From Pseudoalteromonas phenolica (GTDB lineage Bacteria > Pseudomonadota > Gammaproteobacteria > Enterobacterales > Alteromonadaceae), in assembly GCF_001444405.1 (NCBI RefSeq), contig NZ_CP013187.1, positions 682,001-746,000 on the forward strand: a stretch of 64,000 bases of DNA. The letters run 5' to 3'. Positions within the stretch are counted from its first letter, which is position 1, and each line of letters begins with the position of its first letter. Of the stretch, positions 61,455-64,000 are shown one piece after another. The notes beneath the pieces were generated by a model that made no database searches, had not been told where the DNA came from, and saw only the letters and a list, made by a program, of their open reading frames with translations. A program made the translations under genes and the position numbers.

Positions 61455-62861
61455 ATGTCTTTCATTGCTATGGTGAGTTTGGCTGTCTTTGCAGCAATAC
61501 TCTTGGCACTATTTAAAATACAACAAAAAGAGGCGCCGCTCTCTCGGTTGGTATTAATCGGTTTATCTTTAGGTAGCGTGTTTGGTTTGGCACTGCAATT
61601 ATTCTTAGGAGAAGGGCACGCTGCGATTCAAGAAACCTTAGCTTGGACCAATGTGGTCGGCAGTGGTTATGTCGGTTTGCTCAAAATGATCATCATGCCA
61701 TTGGTGTTGGTGTCTATGATTGCGGCAGTTGTAAAACTCGATAAGTCAGGGGCACTTGGCAAAATCAGTGGTATCTCCATTTCAATTCTTTTGCTTACTA
61801 CTATGATTGCAGCACTGATTGGTATCACCATTACGCAACTTTTCGGTCTTACCGCAGAGGGGTTAACCGAGGGTGCTCGCGAAACCACTCGACTTGCTGA
61901 CTTAGAAACGCGAATGGAAAAAGTCAGTGACTTATCTATTCCTGAAATGCTAGTGAGCTTTATTCCAACCAATATTTTCCAAGATCTCGCATGGGATCGC
62001 TCTACGTCGATTATCGCCGTGGTGATCTTTGGTATTTTAACGGGCATTGCAGCACGCAAAGTGATGCAAGAGCGTGAAGAGTTAGAAGCGCCTATTCGTA
62101 CTTTTGTAGAAACATTACAAGCCGTGGTTATGCGACTGGTAAAAATGGTGATTTCACTGACTCCTTATGGTGTTGCGGCTTTGATGGCGAAAGTGGTTGC
62201 GACGTCTAGCCTAACTGACATTCTGAATTTACTTGGTTTTATCGTCGCGTCTTATGTCGCTATATTATTAATGTTTGTTGTGCATGGCCTGCTGGTGGGC
62301 TTGTTTGGTGTAAATCCTAAACAGTATTTTCAAAAGATTTGGCCTGTGTTGACCTTTGCTTTTACCTCACGAAGCAGCGCTGCAACGATACCGCTTAATG
62401 TTGAAACACAAATCAACAAATTAAATGTGCCACCCGCTATTGCTAACTTATCAGCGTCATTTGGTGCAACCATTGGTCAAAATGGTTGTGCGGGTATTTA
62501 CCCTGCGATGTTAGCGGTGATGGTTGCACCGACTGTAGGCGTTGACCCGATGAGCTTCTCTTTTATTGTGTCATTGGTTGCGATGATCACCATTAGCTCA
62601 TTTGGTATAGCCGGTGTTGGTGGGGGCGCAACTTTCGCTGCCTTGATTGTATTGCCAGCAATGGGGTTGCCTGTGACGATAGCGGCCTTACTTATTTCTA
62701 TTGAGCCTTTGATTGATATGGCGCGTACCGCGTTGAATGTATCAGGTTCAATGACCGCGGGTACCATCACTCATCGTATTTTGGGCGATGCAGCTAATGT
62801 TGAAGGCGAGTCGCATAGTTCGACTGCAACTCCGTCAAACGAGCAATTGTCAAAAGCTTAA
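61455..62861 (+). CDS. tcyP: L-cystine/sodium symporter
   Basis: 468 residues of the dicarboxylate/amino acid:cation symporter family. It follows E. coli TcyP (YdjN) closely, for example VWPVLTFAFTSRSSAATIPL, SFGATIGQNGCAGIYPAMLA and FAALIVLPAMGLPV. About eight membrane helices and two re-entrant loops are expected. It imports cystine, so a cysteine-limitation regulator such as CysB may act on it, though no site is identified. AGGT precedes the ATG. Confidence 0.94.
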   Translation: MSFIAMVSLAVFAAILLALFKIQQKEAPLSRLVLIGLSLGSVFGLALQLFLGEGHAAIQETLAWTNVVGSGYVGLLKMIIMPLVLVSMIAAVVKLDKSGALGKISGISISILLLTTMIAALIGITITQLFGLTAEGLTEGARETTRLADLETRMEKVSDLSIPEMLVSFIPTNIFQDLAWDRSTSIIAVVIFGILTGIAARKVMQEREELEAPIRTFVETLQAVVMRLVKMVISLTPYGVAALMAKVVATSSLTDILNLLGFIVASYVAILLMFVVHGLLVGLFGVNPKQYFQKIWPVLTFAFTSRSSAATIPLNVETQINKLNVPPAIANLSASFGATIGQNGCAGIYPAMLAVMVAPTVGVDPMSFSFIVSLVAMITISSFGIAGVGGGATFAALIVLPAMGLPVTIAALLISIEPLIDMARTALNVSGSMTAGTITHRILGDAANVEGESHSSTATPSNEQLSKA

Positions 62862-62999
62862 TTATTTAAAGTATTTTTAACCCTCTTCTTTTTGGTTGGG
62901 AGCCCTAAGTGCTCCTGACCTGATTTTCTAACGAATATTTACTCGCGTTTCTCCTTCGGGTATAAGTATCAATTATTTATTCTTAAAACGGACTTTAAT

Positions 63000-63722
63000 A
63001 TGACTTCAATGGCAAGACATGCGCTTGATATCGACTTGGATGATAAAACTTGGTTTCGGTATGCGGCATTTGATGGAAAAACGTCATTGCGAGAAAGCTC
63101 TGTCACTAAGCTAGATTCGCTTCCTGCCTTGGCATTGCTATCTGGTGGCGCAGAAACCTTCTTTGCTTTTCTAATGTTTTCTATCTGGATATTTAGTTAT
63201 TACTTACAAGCGAATGTATCACCCCTGTTGGCGTTTATGATTGTCCTTGGTGGTGCTTTATTTGTATTTATTGCAAAGCGTATCGCAATTTATCGAAAGT
63301 ACGGTTTTGGCTCTCAATGGGTGATGACCGTTAGTAAAGAAAAGCTTGAAGTGGCCAAACTCGCGCAAAAAAATAAAAACGCTAAAACTCTCACCATAAT
63401 GAGAAGTGATATTGCTGAGGTTGTCTTTAACTATACGATGGATAAAAAGTACAAGCGCCAGATAGGAGGAAGAACAGTTAAAAGCTCGGCGAGTGTGCAT
63501 GCGTGTGAAATACATTTAAAGAATGGCGAACTGATTGATATAGATAATATGCGAGTTGGCTTGTTTAACCTGCTTTATTTACTCGTCTTTCATGAATATC
63601 CCTTGGTTTACCGATATTGTTTATCTGGTGGAGCTGGAGGCGCGATGATACTGGTGTTGCGCTTACTCTCCTTATCTGCGGTAGCGAGTGCTGTCGCTAT
63701 GCTGTTCTTTAACTTGAAGTAG
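63000..63722 (+). CDS. Membrane protein, unknown function
   Basis: 240 residues. Two adjacent membrane helices lie at about 53-97 (FFAFLMFSIWIFSYYLQ and LLAFMIVLGGALFVFIA) and one at the C-terminus (LRLLSLSAVASAVAMLFF). Between them is a soluble beta-rich part (SDIAEVVFNYTMDKKYKRQI, ELIDIDNMRVGLFNLLYLL) resembling PH-like membrane-associated domains. No specific family is identified. Confidence 0.65.
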   Translation: MTSMARHALDIDLDDKTWFRYAAFDGKTSLRESSVTKLDSLPALALLSGGAETFFAFLMFSIWIFSYYLQANVSPLLAFMIVLGGALFVFIAKRIAIYRKYGFGSQWVMTVSKEKLEVAKLAQKNKNAKTLTIMRSDIAEVVFNYTMDKKYKRQIGGRTVKSSASVHACEIHLKNGELIDIDNMRVGLFNLLYLLVFHEYPLVYRYCLSGGAGGAMILVLRLLSLSAVASAVAMLFFNLK

Positions 63723-63726
63723 CGGC

Positions 63727-63906
63727 TTATTTGCTGTGATTACTTTTAAAAAAGCTTAAAAGAACGGTAGCGAACACAATGCCACAAGACACTGAAATTG
63801 CAGTGGAGAGTGAGTATGGGTGTTCAGTAAAAATCGTAGTGAGCCAGTAAACTAAGTTGAAACTAGTTAGGCTTATTAGAAGTTTTATGTAGATATTTGA
63901 AGTCAT
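63727..63906 (-). CDS. Candidate two-helix small membrane protein
   Basis: 59 codons from the ATG at 63906 to TAA at 63729-63727, convergent with the previous gene (4 nt gap). The product has two hydrophobic segments, about 5-25 (IYIKLLISLTSFNLVYWLTT) and 35-52 (TAISVSCGIVFATVLLSF), and a basic tail. The ribosome site is poor. It could be a real small membrane protein or a chance frame. Confidence 0.45.
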   Translation of the reverse strand: MTSNIYIKLLISLTSFNLVYWLTTIFTEHPYSLSTAISVSCGIVFATVLLSFFKSNHSK

Positions 63907-63962
63907 TGATTTTGCGTTTTAAAAAAGACTAACTGTTAGTACCTAAATTGACGTCGTTACAC

Positions 63963-64000
63963 AAGCCATTCATAGTAAAACTTAGCACTATGAATGGCTT
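63963..64000. terminator. Perfect inverted repeat at the window edge
   Basis: AAGCCATTCATAGT (63963-63976) pairs with ACTATGAATGGCTT (63987-64000), a 14-bp stem with a 10-nt loop. It is probably the terminator of a gene beyond the window on the minus strand; a T-run cannot be checked because the window ends. Confidence 0.55.

Overview
The window looks like a chromosomal segment of a marine gammaproteobacterium, most likely Pseudoalteromonas or a close relative. This is inferred from the ubiI-gcvTHP neighbourhood, the AT-rich gammaproteobacterial coding style, the TcyP, SpeD/SpeE and NavBac-type proteins, and many secreted peptidases and beta-lactamase-fold hydrolases. No taxonomy search was run. 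No rRNA, tRNA, CRISPR array, prophage or complete classical insertion sequence was seen. Left part (1-7.8 kb): the end of ubiI, an LrhA-like LysR regulator whose stop codon lies inside a heptamer tandem array, a short divergent gene encoding a truncated GcvT-like protein, then the glycine cleavage genes gcvT, gcvH and gcvP, with a strong terminator between gcvH and gcvP. Accessory stretch (7.8-13.4 kb): intergenic DNA full of dispersed repeats, a Sel1-like exported protein, a small membrane protein, a REP-associated tyrosine transposase (RAYT) and an isolated nitrilase-superfamily enzyme. Regulators and exported hydrolases (13.4-28.2 kb): a CadC-type membrane regulator, an M16 zinc peptidase lipoprotein, a serine hydrolase divergent from a membrane LytTR regulator, a P-loop kinase, a lipoprotein, upp, and a large tricorn-like S41 peptidase. 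The most distinctive locus is at 28.5-34.1 kb: a ferritin-like (VioB/RebD-type) protein with a Cys-rich tail, an MNIO (DUF692) enzyme and a DUF2063 partner form a compact operon. Divergent from it is a protein with one buried hydrophobic segment and a beta-rich tail. This is the grammar of peptide or protein cysteine modification by MNIO enzymes, with the possible substrate fused to a ferritin-like domain. From 34 to 46 kb the genes are a trypsin-like protease, a thioesterase, a fatty acid desaturase, hypothetical proteins, a beta-lactamase/TPR protein, ppiC, and a LysR/FAD-monooxygenase pair. They are separated by long repeat-filled intergenic stretches. From 46 to 64 kb the DNA is denser and more housekeeping-like: an ABC exporter, speD-speE, a HAD phosphatase, LysR/pirin, a DUF1461 protein, an AraC/GyrI regulator, peptide deformylase, a voltage-gated sodium channel and tcyP. 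The repeats are themselves notable. They include an imperfect ~40-nt palindrome in many copies, composite modules in both orientations, and a set of short perfect palindromes whose arms differ completely while the centre stays ATCCAT/ATGGAT.
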